Below, piece after piece: positions 17,597 to 26,315 of a DNA stretch of 64,000 nt. A program made the translations under genes and the position numbers. The DNA lies in the NCBI RefSeq assembly GCF_042654525.1, contig NZ_JBHSGP010000014.1, positions 124,001-188,000 on the forward strand, given 5' to 3'. The DNA comes from Geojedonia litorea. Lineage in GTDB: Bacteria; Bacteroidota; Bacteroidia; Flavobacteriales; Flavobacteriaceae. Within the stretch, counting starts at the first letter, position 1. Each line of letters starts with the position of its first letter. The notes under the pieces were generated by a model. It searched no databases. It saw nothing but the letters and a program-made list of their open reading frames with translations, and had not been told where the DNA came from.

Positions 17597-19174
17597 TTAA
17601 AGTAGATAATCTGTACTCACAAAATTAGATGCTTTTGTATCCAACAAATTATTTAAAATAGCATTGTTATAGGCATTATCTTTTGAGGCAACAAAGGTTC
17701 TAATGGAAAAAGAACGCAAGGCATCATGAACACTCAAGGTAGCTACAGCAGAGTCCTTTCTTCCAGTAAAAGGATATACATCTGGGCCACGTTGGCATGA
17801 ACTATTTAAATTCACTCTACATACCAAATTAACTAATGTATCAATTAAAGGTGCTAAAGTTTTTACATCTTTCCCAAACAAACTCACTTGTTGCCCATAA
17901 TTACTTTCGGCCATATCATCTAATGGTTGTTCGATATCAGTAAAACACACCACAGGAATCACTGGGCCAAATTGCTCTTCCTGAAACACACGCATTTCTT
18001 TAGTTACTGGGTATAGCACTGCTGGGAAAATATAATTTTCAAGTGTTTGACCTCCTTTTTGATTAACTACTTTTGCTCCTTTTTGAGTAGCATCGTCAAT
18101 CAACTCCTGAATGTAAGCTGGCTTGTCTGGCTCTGGTAATGGGGTTAATTTAGCGCCATTATCCCAAGGGTTTCCAAATTTAAGCGCGTCTACTTTTTCA
18201 GAAAAACGTTTATTGAATTCATCCACAATAGCTTCATGAACATACAATACCTTTAATGCGGTACAACGTTGTCCGTTAAAAGATAAGGTTCCGGCGATAC
18301 ATTCCTCTATAGCCAAATCCAAATCGGCATCTGGTAATACAATCGCAGGATTTTTTGCTTCAAGACCTAATACCAAACGTAATCTGTTACTTTTTGGGTG
18401 TTGATTTTGCAGTGCATTTGCCGATTTACTATTTCCTATTAAGGCCAACACATCAACACGACCAGATTGCATAATTGGTGTTGCAACAGTTCGTCCACGT
18501 CCATATATAATATTTACAACCCCTTTTGGAAAACTATTTTGAAAGGCTTCAAGTAAAGGTGACAATAACAGTACGCCCAACTTGGCAGGTTTAAAAATTA
18601 CTGTATTCCCCATAATGAGTGCAGGAATTAGCAAGGTAAATGTTTCATTAAGGGGGTAATTATATGGCCCCAAACATAGCACAACACCCAGAGGTCCACG
18701 TCGAATATGCGCATAGACGCCATCGTTTTTTTCAAATTTAGCCGAGTGCCTATCCAATTGCTTGTAGGCCTCAATGGTATCGTAGATGTAATCAACAGTT
18801 CGGTCAAATTCTTTTTCAGAATCTGGTAAATTTTTACCTATTTCCCACATCAATAATTTTACAACTTCATCACGTTTTGTTTTCATTTGCGTGACAAATT
18901 TTTCCATGCAGGCAATTCGGTCTACCACTTTCATTGTAGGCCATAAGCCTTGTCCTTTATTGTAGGCTTGGCTGGCAGAATCTAATGCTTCTAAGGCTTC
19001 ATTTTCACCAAGAATTGGAATGGTGCCCAATAAAGTAGGCTTATAGTCTTTTGTGGAAGAGATTGTTGAGTAAACTTCTGAAGTTTCTCCTCTCCAAGGT
19101 TTTAATTCACCAGAGACTAAATAGGTGTTTTGATGTATTAATGATTGAATTTTGAAGTGTTCTGGAATTTCCAT
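17597..19174 (-). CDS. gapN: NADP-dependent non-phosphorylating glyceraldehyde-3-phosphate dehydrogenase
   Basis: This 525-residue aldehyde dehydrogenase has the catalytic cysteine C304 in FNGQRCT, the general-base glutamate E272 in LGLEAKNP and the oxyanion asparagine N172 in GPYNYPL. The length and N-terminal region resemble GapN, which oxidises G3P to 3-phosphoglycerate while making NADPH. It lies 12 bases after ilvA and is probably the last gene of the ilv operon, where NADPH would serve ketol-acid reductoisomerase and glutamate synthase (inference). Another semialdehyde substrate cannot be excluded. Confidence 0.8.
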   Translation of the reverse strand: MEIPEHFKIQSLIHQNTYLVSGELKPWRGETSEVYSTISSTKDYKPTLLGTIPILGENEALEALDSASQAYNKGQGLWPTMKVVDRIACMEKFVTQMKTKRDEVVKLLMWEIGKNLPDSEKEFDRTVDYIYDTIEAYKQLDRHSAKFEKNDGVYAHIRRGPLGVVLCLGPYNYPLNETFTLLIPALIMGNTVIFKPAKLGVLLLSPLLEAFQNSFPKGVVNIIYGRGRTVATPIMQSGRVDVLALIGNSKSANALQNQHPKSNRLRLVLGLEAKNPAIVLPDADLDLAIEECIAGTLSFNGQRCTALKVLYVHEAIVDEFNKRFSEKVDALKFGNPWDNGAKLTPLPEPDKPAYIQELIDDATQKGAKVVNQKGGQTLENYIFPAVLYPVTKEMRVFQEEQFGPVIPVVCFTDIEQPLDDMAESNYGQQVSLFGKDVKTLAPLIDTLVNLVCRVNLNSSCQRGPDVYPFTGRKDSAVATLSVHDALRSFSIRTFVASKDNAYNNAILNNLLDTKASNFVSTDYLL

Positions 19175-19186
19175 TGTGTTTTATTT

Positions 19187-20449
19187 TTAAACTAAAAACT
19201 GAAATAAATCAGGTTTATCATTTAAGTAATCTCCATAAAAATTATGAAGTTTCATTTTTGTTATTAACGGCTGTAAGTCATCAGCCGACTTTAGCTCCAA
19301 CCCTACTACGGCAGCTCCGTTTTCACGATTGGTTTTTTTTGTATATTCAAAGTGTGTGATATCATCTGTTGGACCTAAAATATCAACCACAAATTCCCGT
19401 AGCGCACCTGCTCTTTGCGGGAACTTTATTATGAAATAATGTTTTAAGTTAGCGTACAAAAGAGCACGTTCCTTAATTTCTGCAGTTCTGGTAATATCAT
19501 TATTACTCCCACTAACTATACAGACCACATTTTTGCCTTTTATATCTTGTGCATATAGGTCTAAAGCAGCAATACTTAAGGCTCCCGCAGGCTCAACAAC
19601 CACTGCATCTTTATTGTAGAGATCCAAAATGGTTTGACAAATCTTTCCTTCCGGAACCAAAATCATATCATGCAAATTTTGCTTACAAATCTCAAAACTT
19701 AAGTCTCCTACACGTTTTACTGCAGCACCATCTACAAAATTCTCGATATGTTTAAGACTAGTGTTTTTATTATTCTTTAACGATGTTGTCATCGATGGTG
19801 CACCTTGAGGTTCGACACCTATGATTTTTGTATTGGGTGATAATGCTTTAAACACTTCTGACAATCCAGCTGATAAACCTCCGCCACCAACAGGTACAAA
19901 TACATAATCTATGGGTATTTGGGATTGGTTTAAAATTTCCAATGCAATTGTGGCTTGGCCTTCGATGACTTTTTCATCATTAAAAGGATGAATGAAAGTT
20001 TTGTTCAAACGTTCGCAATCTTCAATAGCCGTATGATACGCATCGTCATAACTATCTCCCGATAGAACCACCTCAATAAAGTCTCCACCAAACATTTTAA
20101 CCTGCTCAATTTTTTGCTTTGGTGTTGGTGAAGGCATTACGATAGTACCTTTAATTTTTAGCAACTTACAAGATAATGCAACACCTTGTGCATGATTCCC
20201 TGCGCTTGCACATACAATTCCATTCTCAATCTGCTCGGCTGTTAACGTAGACATCTTGTTGTAAGCTCCGCGAATTTTATAAGAACGGACTTGTTGCAAA
20301 TCTTCACGTTTAAATAAAACATTGCAGCCAAATTGATTTGAATAGCGAACATTTGCCATTAAAGGGGTAACCGCAGCAATGCCATTTAGACGTTTTGCTG
20401 CGGTTTTTATATCCTGTAGTTTTGGACTATATGTTCCTGTACTTATCAT
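19187..20449 (-). CDS. ilvA: Threonine ammonia-lyase (threonine deaminase)
   Basis: This 420-residue PLP enzyme makes 2-oxobutyrate for isoleucine. The Schiff-base lysine is K58 in SYKIRGAYN, followed by SAGNHAQG and the glycine loop VGGGGLSAG that holds PLP phosphate. The C-terminal 85 residues form a single ACT-like regulatory domain (HYFIIKFPQRAGALREF...), shorter than the two-domain E. coli IlvA, so allosteric control by isoleucine may be simpler. It is separated from ilvC by four bases. Confidence 0.93.
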   Translation of the reverse strand: MISTGTYSPKLQDIKTAAKRLNGIAAVTPLMANVRYSNQFGCNVLFKREDLQQVRSYKIRGAYNKMSTLTAEQIENGIVCASAGNHAQGVALSCKLLKIKGTIVMPSPTPKQKIEQVKMFGGDFIEVVLSGDSYDDAYHTAIEDCERLNKTFIHPFNDEKVIEGQATIALEILNQSQIPIDYVFVPVGGGGLSAGLSEVFKALSPNTKIIGVEPQGAPSMTTSLKNNKNTSLKHIENFVDGAAVKRVGDLSFEICKQNLHDMILVPEGKICQTILDLYNKDAVVVEPAGALSIAALDLYAQDIKGKNVVCIVSGSNNDITRTAEIKERALLYANLKHYFIIKFPQRAGALREFVVDILGPTDDITHFEYTKKTNRENGAAVVGLELKSADDLQPLITKMKLHNFYGDYLNDKPDLFQFLV

Positions 20450-20453
20450 TTAG

Positions 20454-21956
20454 TTATGCCAATACCGAATCGGCTACCTCAACTTCAGATTTTATGGTTT
20501 TCATCGCTTTCATCGCGCTTCTCAATCGTTTACCTACCGCTTCAATTGGGTGGTTTCTAATAGCGTCATTAATAGCGATGAGTTCTAAATTATCAACTGC
20601 ATTTGATTTTGAATATGATTTACCGATGATATTGGTATCCACGGTTGTCATAAAGTCTTTCAACAAAGGTTTGCAAGCGTGATCAAAAAGATAGCAACCA
20701 TATTCTGCAGTATCTGAAATAACGCGGTTCATTTCAAATAATTTTTTTCGTGCAATGGTATTGGCAATCAAAGGTAATTCGTGAAGTGATTCATAATACG
20801 CTGAATCTTCGATGATGCCCGCGCTTACCATAGTTTCAAACGCCAATTCAACTCCCGATTTTACAAATGCTACCAATAAAACCCCATGATCAAAATAGTC
20901 CTGTTCAGAAATTTGATCTGAAGTTAAGGGTGTTTTTTCGAAAGCAGTCTCACCAGTAGCGGCTCTCCATTTTAATAAATTAACATCGTCATTTGCCCAA
21001 TCTTCCATCATGGTTTTAGAGAAATGACCAGAAATAATATCATCCATATGCTTTTCAAACAATGGACGCATTATACCTTTTAATTCTTCTGATAAATGAT
21101 AAGCTTTTACTTTTGCTGGATTTGATAAACGATCCATCATATTAGTAATGCCACCGTGTTTTAAGGCTTCAGTAACTGTTTCCCAACCATACTGAATTAG
21201 TTTTGCAGCATAATTAGCATCGATTCCTTTTTCAACCATTTTATCAAATGACAAAATAGCTCCTGTTTGAAGTAATCCACACAAAATGGTTTGCTCTCCC
21301 ATTAAATCACTTTTTACTTCAGCAATAAAAGAAGATTCCAATACCCCAGCTCTATGACCACCTGTGGCAACAGCATAAGCTTTTGCCTGTGCCAATCCTT
21401 TTCCTTCTGGATCATTTTCTGGATGCACGGCAATAAGTGTTGGCACTCCAAAACCACGCTTATATTCTTCACGGACTTCAGTTCCTGGGCATTTTGGAGC
21501 CACCATAATTACAGTCAAATCTTTACGAATTTGTGTACCTTCTTCTACAATGTTGAATCCGTGTGAGTAACTTAATGTTGCACCCTGTTTCATCAATGGC
21601 ATAACCGCTTTTACGACACTGGTATGCTGTTTATCTGGTGTTAAGTTGAGCACCAAATCTGCTGTTGGAATCAATTCTTCGTAGGTTCCAACATTAAATT
21701 TATTTTGTGTTGCATTTTTATAAGATGCACGTTGTTCTTGTATGGCTACTTCACGCAATGCATACGAAATATCCAAGCCTGAATCACGCATGTTCAAGCC
21801 TTGATTTAAACCTTGGGCACCACAGCCCACAATTACAATTTTCTTTCCTAATAATGCATTCACACCATCTTCAAACTCTGAAGCTTCCATGAACCTACAT
21901 TTTCCTAATTGCTCTAATTGTTGTCTTAACGATAATGTGTTAAAATAATTTGCCAT
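20454..21956 (-). CDS. ilvC: Ketol-acid reductoisomerase, class II (long form)
   Basis: This 500-residue enzyme performs isomeroreduction in valine/isoleucine synthesis. The Rossmann motif GCGAQGLNQGLN follows an N-terminal extension. The length and the duplicated C-terminal knotted domain match the long class II form of E. coli and plants rather than the 330-residue class I. PKCPGTEVREEY matches the conserved substrate/metal region. It lies 14 bases after ilvN and four before ilvA. Confidence 0.95.
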   Translation of the reverse strand: MANYFNTLSLRQQLEQLGKCRFMEASEFEDGVNALLGKKIVIVGCGAQGLNQGLNMRDSGLDISYALREVAIQEQRASYKNATQNKFNVGTYEELIPTADLVLNLTPDKQHTSVVKAVMPLMKQGATLSYSHGFNIVEEGTQIRKDLTVIMVAPKCPGTEVREEYKRGFGVPTLIAVHPENDPEGKGLAQAKAYAVATGGHRAGVLESSFIAEVKSDLMGEQTILCGLLQTGAILSFDKMVEKGIDANYAAKLIQYGWETVTEALKHGGITNMMDRLSNPAKVKAYHLSEELKGIMRPLFEKHMDDIISGHFSKTMMEDWANDDVNLLKWRAATGETAFEKTPLTSDQISEQDYFDHGVLLVAFVKSGVELAFETMVSAGIIEDSAYYESLHELPLIANTIARKKLFEMNRVISDTAEYGCYLFDHACKPLLKDFMTTVDTNIIGKSYSKSNAVDNLELIAINDAIRNHPIEAVGKRLRSAMKAMKTIKSEVEVADSVLA

Positions 21957-21970
21957 TTTGTTTGTTGTTT

Positions 21971-22495
21971 TTATTGGTTAAATGCTTGAAGCATTTTAGA
22001 TATTTTCATTTCATCCTTGGTCACCGCTATACGTCCCGAACGGGTAAATTGCATGATTCCAAAAACACTTAATTCTCTGTATAATAATTCTATTTCTTCT
22101 CGTCTACCAGATTTTTCGATTACAAAAAACTCCTTATTAACGGTTACAATTCTGGCATTACTTTCTTTAATAATGTTTTGAATTTGACGTTCTTCAAATA
22201 ATAAATCAGATTTAATCTTGAATAGGCAAGACTCTTGGTAAATAGTATCTTCATCTCTATGATAATAAGCTTTTATCACTTCAATTTGCTTGTCAATTTG
22301 ACCTATGATTTTTTTGATCTGTTCTTCAGTCATACTTACTACAATTGTAAAACGTGAAACGCCTTCAATCTCTGAAGCTGAAGTGTTTAAACTTTCAATA
22401 TTAATATGTCTTCGCTGAAAAATTGCCGAAATACGATTGAGTAACCCAATATTGTTTTCGGTGTATATCGATACGGTAAATAATTGCTTTTCCAT
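21971..22495 (-). CDS. ilvN: Acetolactate synthase regulatory (small) subunit
   Basis: This 174-residue protein has an N-terminal ACT domain (residues 5-80: FTVSIYTENNIGLLNRISAIFQRR and on) that binds valine, and a C-terminal domain that activates the large subunit. It lies directly after ilvB, separated by two bases. Size and order match ilvH/ilvN-type subunits. Confidence 0.92.
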   Translation of the reverse strand: MEKQLFTVSIYTENNIGLLNRISAIFQRRHINIESLNTSASEIEGVSRFTIVVSMTEEQIKKIIGQIDKQIEVIKAYYHRDEDTIYQESCLFKIKSDLLFEERQIQNIIKESNARIVTVNKEFFVIEKSGRREEIELLYRELSVFGIMQFTRSGRIAVTKDEMKISKMLQAFNQ

Positions 22496-22497
22496 AA

Positions 22498-24234
22498 TTA
22501 ACTTAATCTAACATCTGAAACAGAAGCTCCTGCTGGAATCATTGGAAATACATTGTCTTCCTTCTCAACACAAACTTCTAAAAAATAAGGTCCTTCACAG
22601 GCAATCATCTCTGCAACAGCATCTTTTAATTCGTCACGTTTAGTCACTTTTTTGGCTTCAATAAAGTAACCTTTTGCAATAGCTACAAAATCTGGATTAG
22701 TCATTTCAGTTGACGCATAACGCTTATCAAAAAACAGCTGTTGCCATTGACGCACCATTCCTAAAAATTCGTTATTTAAGACTACTATTTTTACCGGAAC
22801 ACGTTGTTGAAATATAGTACCTAACTCTTGAATGGTCATTTGATACCCACCATCACCAATAATGGCAACAACTTCGCGGTCAGGAGCTGCCATTTTAGCT
22901 CCAATTGCCGCCGGAAGCGCAAAGCCCATAGTCCCTAAACCTCCAGAGGTAATATTGCTTTTAGTTGTATTAAATTCGGCATATCGACAAGCAATCATTT
23001 GATGTTGACCCACATCACTAACAATAGCGGCTTCAGCTTTGGTTTGGATGTTGATTTCTTTTAGGACTTCACCCATTGTAAGGCCTTCTTTAGTTGGATG
23101 AATGTCATTTTTTATAACTTTCTCAAACTCTATAGCATATAAGTCCTTAAACTTTTGAAGCCATTGAGGATAAGTTTTTTCTTCCAAAAGTGGAAGTAGT
23201 TGTTTTAGACTTTCTTTAGCATCACCTAAAACAGCAACATCAGATTTTACATTTTTATCAATTTCAGCCGGATCAATCTCAAAATGAATGATTTTTGCCT
23301 GTTTTGCATAAGTGTCTAATTTACCGGTAACACGATCGTCAAAGCGCATACCAATTGCAATGAGAACATCGCACTCATTAGTAAGTTTGTTTGGTGCATA
23401 ATTACCATGCATACCAACCATACCAATATTTAAAGGATGTGAGGTAGGAATGGCAGAAGCTCCTAATATAGTCCATGCCGCAGGAACGCCCGATTTTTCA
23501 ATTACCGCCTTTAATTCATTTTCGGCTTCACCTAGAATAACACCTTGACCCCAAACAATCATTGGTTTTTTTGCCGAATTAATAAGTTGTGCAGCTTTTG
23601 ATACAGCGTCTGGATTAGTTGTTGGTACTGGATTATAACTCCTTACTGCGGTACATTTTTCATATGCAAAGTCAAATTCCTCAACCTGTGCATCTTTGGT
23701 AATATCAATAAGTACTGGACCGGGACGACCGCTTTTGGCAATATAAAATGCTTTAGCAATCACTGAAGGAATTTCAGAAGCTTTAGTAATTTGATGATTC
23801 CATTTAGTTACCGGCGTTGAAATTCCAATAATATCAGTTTCTTGAAAGGCATCACTACCTAGCAAATGTGAAAAGACTTGCCCAGTAATACATACCATTG
23901 GTGTAGAATCTATCTGAGCATCGGCAATACCCGTAATTAGATTTGTGGCCCCTGGGCCAGATGTTGCCATGGCCACACCTACTTTTCCAGAAATACGGGC
24001 ATAACCTTGGGCGGCATGTGCAGCGCATTGTTCATGACGTGTAAGTACATGGTGTATTCTATCTTGATACTTATATAACTCGTCATAAACTGGCATAATT
24101 GCTCCACCAGGATAACCATAAAGAATATCGACTCCTTCGGCTATCAAACAACGTATGATTGCCTCGCTACCTGAAATTCGATGCGTCGTTTTTGTTGATT
24201 TTTTATTCACTTGTATAGATTGTGTTTCTTTCAT
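22498..24234 (-). CDS. ilvB: Acetolactate synthase, large catalytic subunit
   Basis: This 578-residue thiamine-diphosphate enzyme condenses pyruvate with pyruvate or 2-oxobutyrate. It shows the N-terminal GYPGGAIMPVYDEL and RHEQCAAHAAQGYAR, whose glutamate activates the cofactor, and the TPP/Mg motif GDGGYQMTIQELGT in the C-terminal domain. It lies 40 bases after ilvD and two before the small-subunit gene. Confidence 0.95.
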   Translation of the reverse strand: MKETQSIQVNKKSTKTTHRISGSEAIIRCLIAEGVDILYGYPGGAIMPVYDELYKYQDRIHHVLTRHEQCAAHAAQGYARISGKVGVAMATSGPGATNLITGIADAQIDSTPMVCITGQVFSHLLGSDAFQETDIIGISTPVTKWNHQITKASEIPSVIAKAFYIAKSGRPGPVLIDITKDAQVEEFDFAYEKCTAVRSYNPVPTTNPDAVSKAAQLINSAKKPMIVWGQGVILGEAENELKAVIEKSGVPAAWTILGASAIPTSHPLNIGMVGMHGNYAPNKLTNECDVLIAIGMRFDDRVTGKLDTYAKQAKIIHFEIDPAEIDKNVKSDVAVLGDAKESLKQLLPLLEEKTYPQWLQKFKDLYAIEFEKVIKNDIHPTKEGLTMGEVLKEINIQTKAEAAIVSDVGQHQMIACRYAEFNTTKSNITSGGLGTMGFALPAAIGAKMAAPDREVVAIIGDGGYQMTIQELGTIFQQRVPVKIVVLNNEFLGMVRQWQQLFFDKRYASTEMTNPDFVAIAKGYFIEAKKVTKRDELKDAVAEMIACEGPYFLEVCVEKEDNVFPMIPAGASVSDVRLS

Positions 24235-24274
24235 ATAAAATCTTTTAATTAAAAGACCCTGTTATTTAATGCAA

Positions 24275-25954
24275 CTAAAATTCATCTGTTACACATCCTT
24301 TGGATGCTGATGAAACTGTTCTCGCATATTTATAAAGCACGCCACGATCGAATTTAAGCGCAGGTGCTTTCCATTGTTTTCTACGTTCTTGTAATTCTTC
24401 TTCAGAGACTTCTAAAGAAATGCTGTTGGTTTCTGCATCAATAGTAATCATATCACCGTCTTTAACAAGAGCAATTGTACCTCCTTCTTGCGCTTCTGGG
24501 GTGATATGACCCACTACAAATCCATGTGTTCCACCAGAAAAACGCCCATCTGTTATCAAGGCCACATCTTTACCTAATCCTGCACCAATAATAGCCGCAG
24601 TTGGTTTCAACATTTCTGGCATTCCAGGACCACCTTTAGGGCCTTCATATCGAATAACAACCACATCACCTTTTTCTACTTTCCCATCACGAATACCGTC
24701 GTTTGCAGCATATTCTCCATCAAACACTTTGGCTTTACCCACAAAGCTCAATCCTTCCTTTCCTGTAATTTTAGCCACACTTCCTTCTGAAGCCAAATTA
24801 CCATAAAGCATACGTAAATGACCTGAAATTTTTATAGGTTGCTCTAGAGGCTTGATGACATCTTGACCTTCAGATAAATCAGGTACATCCAACAAGTTTT
24901 CAGCTAAAGTTTTACCTGTTACTGTTAGACAATCGCCATGTAGCAATCCTTTTTTGAGTAGGTATTTTAACACCGCAGGAATACCTCCTACGGCATGAAC
25001 ATCTTCCATTAAATATTTACCGCTAGGTTTTAAATCGGCTAAAAATGGTGTATTATCACTTATATCTTGAAAGTCTTTTAAAGTAAACTCAATTTGCGCG
25101 GCTCTTGCAATGGCTAAAAAGTGCAATACCGCATTAGTTGAACCTCCAAGAATGGTAACCAAACGAATGGCATTCTCGAGTGATTTGCGTGTAATAATAT
25201 CAGACGGTTTAATGTCTTTTTCAAGTAACACTCGCATGGCTTCACCTGCTTTGATGGCTTCCTGTTTTTTATCGTTACTTAAAGCTGGATTTGAAGAATT
25301 GTAGGGTAGAGCCATACCTAATGCCTCGATGGCAGAAGCCATTGTGTTGGCTGTGTACATCCCGCCACAAGCGCCTGCACCTGGACAAGCTTTTTCAACA
25401 ATATTTTGAAATTCGGTTTCGGTCATAGTGCCCGCGACTTTACTGCCCCAGGCCTCAAAAGCCGAAACCACATCTAATTTTTTTCCGTTGTGACAACCAG
25501 AATCAATGGTACCACCATAAACTAAAATGCTCGGTCTGTTTAATCGGATCATCGCCATCAAAGCGCCGGGCATATTTTTATCACATCCAACCACGGTTAC
25601 CAAACCATCATAGCTCATAGCCTGTACCACGGTTTCCATGGAATCGGCAATGATATCTCTTGACGGTAATGAATAACGCATTCCTGGTGTTCCCATGGAA
25701 ATGCCATCACTAACTCCAATTGTATTAAAAATCAACCCAACAACATCTTCATTTTTAGTGCCTTCTTTAACTAATTTAGCCAAATCGTTGAGATGCATAT
25801 TACAAGGATTACCTTCGTAACCTGTACTTGCTATCCCTATTAATGGTTTTTCAAAATCTTCAGTGGTTAATCCAATCGCGTGAAGCATGGCTTGAGCAGC
25901 TGGTTGGGTTGGATCTTGGGTGACTGTTTTACTGTACTTGTTTAATTTATTCAT
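24275..25954 (-). CDS. ilvD: Dihydroxy-acid dehydratase
   Basis: This 559-residue iron-sulphur dehydratase catalyses the third common step of branched-chain synthesis. Cluster cysteines are visible in GCDKNMPG and in CPGAGACGGMYTANTM, and GRFSGGTHGFVVGH is a family signature near the C-terminus. It is the first gene of the operon ilvD-ilvB-ilvN-ilvC-ilvA-gapN. The start is followed upstream by a perfect GCAAAT-N3-ATTTGC palindrome 12 bases before the ATG. Confidence 0.95.
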   Translation of the reverse strand: MNKLNKYSKTVTQDPTQPAAQAMLHAIGLTTEDFEKPLIGIASTGYEGNPCNMHLNDLAKLVKEGTKNEDVVGLIFNTIGVSDGISMGTPGMRYSLPSRDIIADSMETVVQAMSYDGLVTVVGCDKNMPGALMAMIRLNRPSILVYGGTIDSGCHNGKKLDVVSAFEAWGSKVAGTMTETEFQNIVEKACPGAGACGGMYTANTMASAIEALGMALPYNSSNPALSNDKKQEAIKAGEAMRVLLEKDIKPSDIITRKSLENAIRLVTILGGSTNAVLHFLAIARAAQIEFTLKDFQDISDNTPFLADLKPSGKYLMEDVHAVGGIPAVLKYLLKKGLLHGDCLTVTGKTLAENLLDVPDLSEGQDVIKPLEQPIKISGHLRMLYGNLASEGSVAKITGKEGLSFVGKAKVFDGEYAANDGIRDGKVEKGDVVVIRYEGPKGGPGMPEMLKPTAAIIGAGLGKDVALITDGRFSGGTHGFVVGHITPEAQEGGTIALVKDGDMITIDAETNSISLEVSEEELQERRKQWKAPALKFDRGVLYKYARTVSSASKGCVTDEF

Positions 25955-26315
25955 AATAATTATTGAGCAAATTTCATTTGCAAAAACTAAATTACTTGTT
26001 TGTGTTTTAACTCACTTCATTTTAAGGTCTTTACATCTAAATTCAACATTAAATTTATACATTTAATTGTCTCTTTATCAATTATTTAGATACCAACTAA
26101 TATGATGTTCAAAACCTTAATTTTTTCAATAAAAAAAGCCTTCCCGTTGAGGAAGGCTTTAAATTTTTATAATTTCAATTTATTGCACCATCCCTCGACG
26201 TCGTGAGCAAATCACCACAATGACGTTAGAAATGATATTTAAAATTGTCTTGTTCATATGTAACAACAAATGTTAGTATTCTGTTTTTAATTTCCAATTA
26301 TTAAAGTAATTATTT
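25955..26315. other. Intergenic region between ilvD and gltD
   Basis: This region holds the ilv operon promoter (transcribed leftward) and the gltBD terminator. The palindrome GCAAAT-TTC-ATTTGC lies at 25967-25981. A promoter-like TAGTTTTTG (minus strand, about 25982-25990) is one base longer than the TAnnTTTG consensus. At 26194-26225 there is a degenerate copy of the flavobacterial intergenic repeat (CTCGACGTCGTGAGC ... CAATGACG). No gene is apparent, and I saw no leader peptide or T-box. Confidence 0.5.
26131..26160 (-). terminator. Terminator of gltBD
   Basis: Ten-base perfect arms AAAGCCTTCC (26135-26144) and GGAAGGCTTT (26151-26160) flank the loop CGTTGA. An A run on the left gives a U tail for leftward transcription, downstream of gltD. 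Confidence 0.85.

Noticed and set aside
24241..24256. Perfect 16-base palindrome TCTTTTAATTAAAAGA between ilvD and ilvB
   Set aside because: It is almost all A/T, so such palindromes occur often by chance in this genome, and it sits within an operon with no promoter box nearby.
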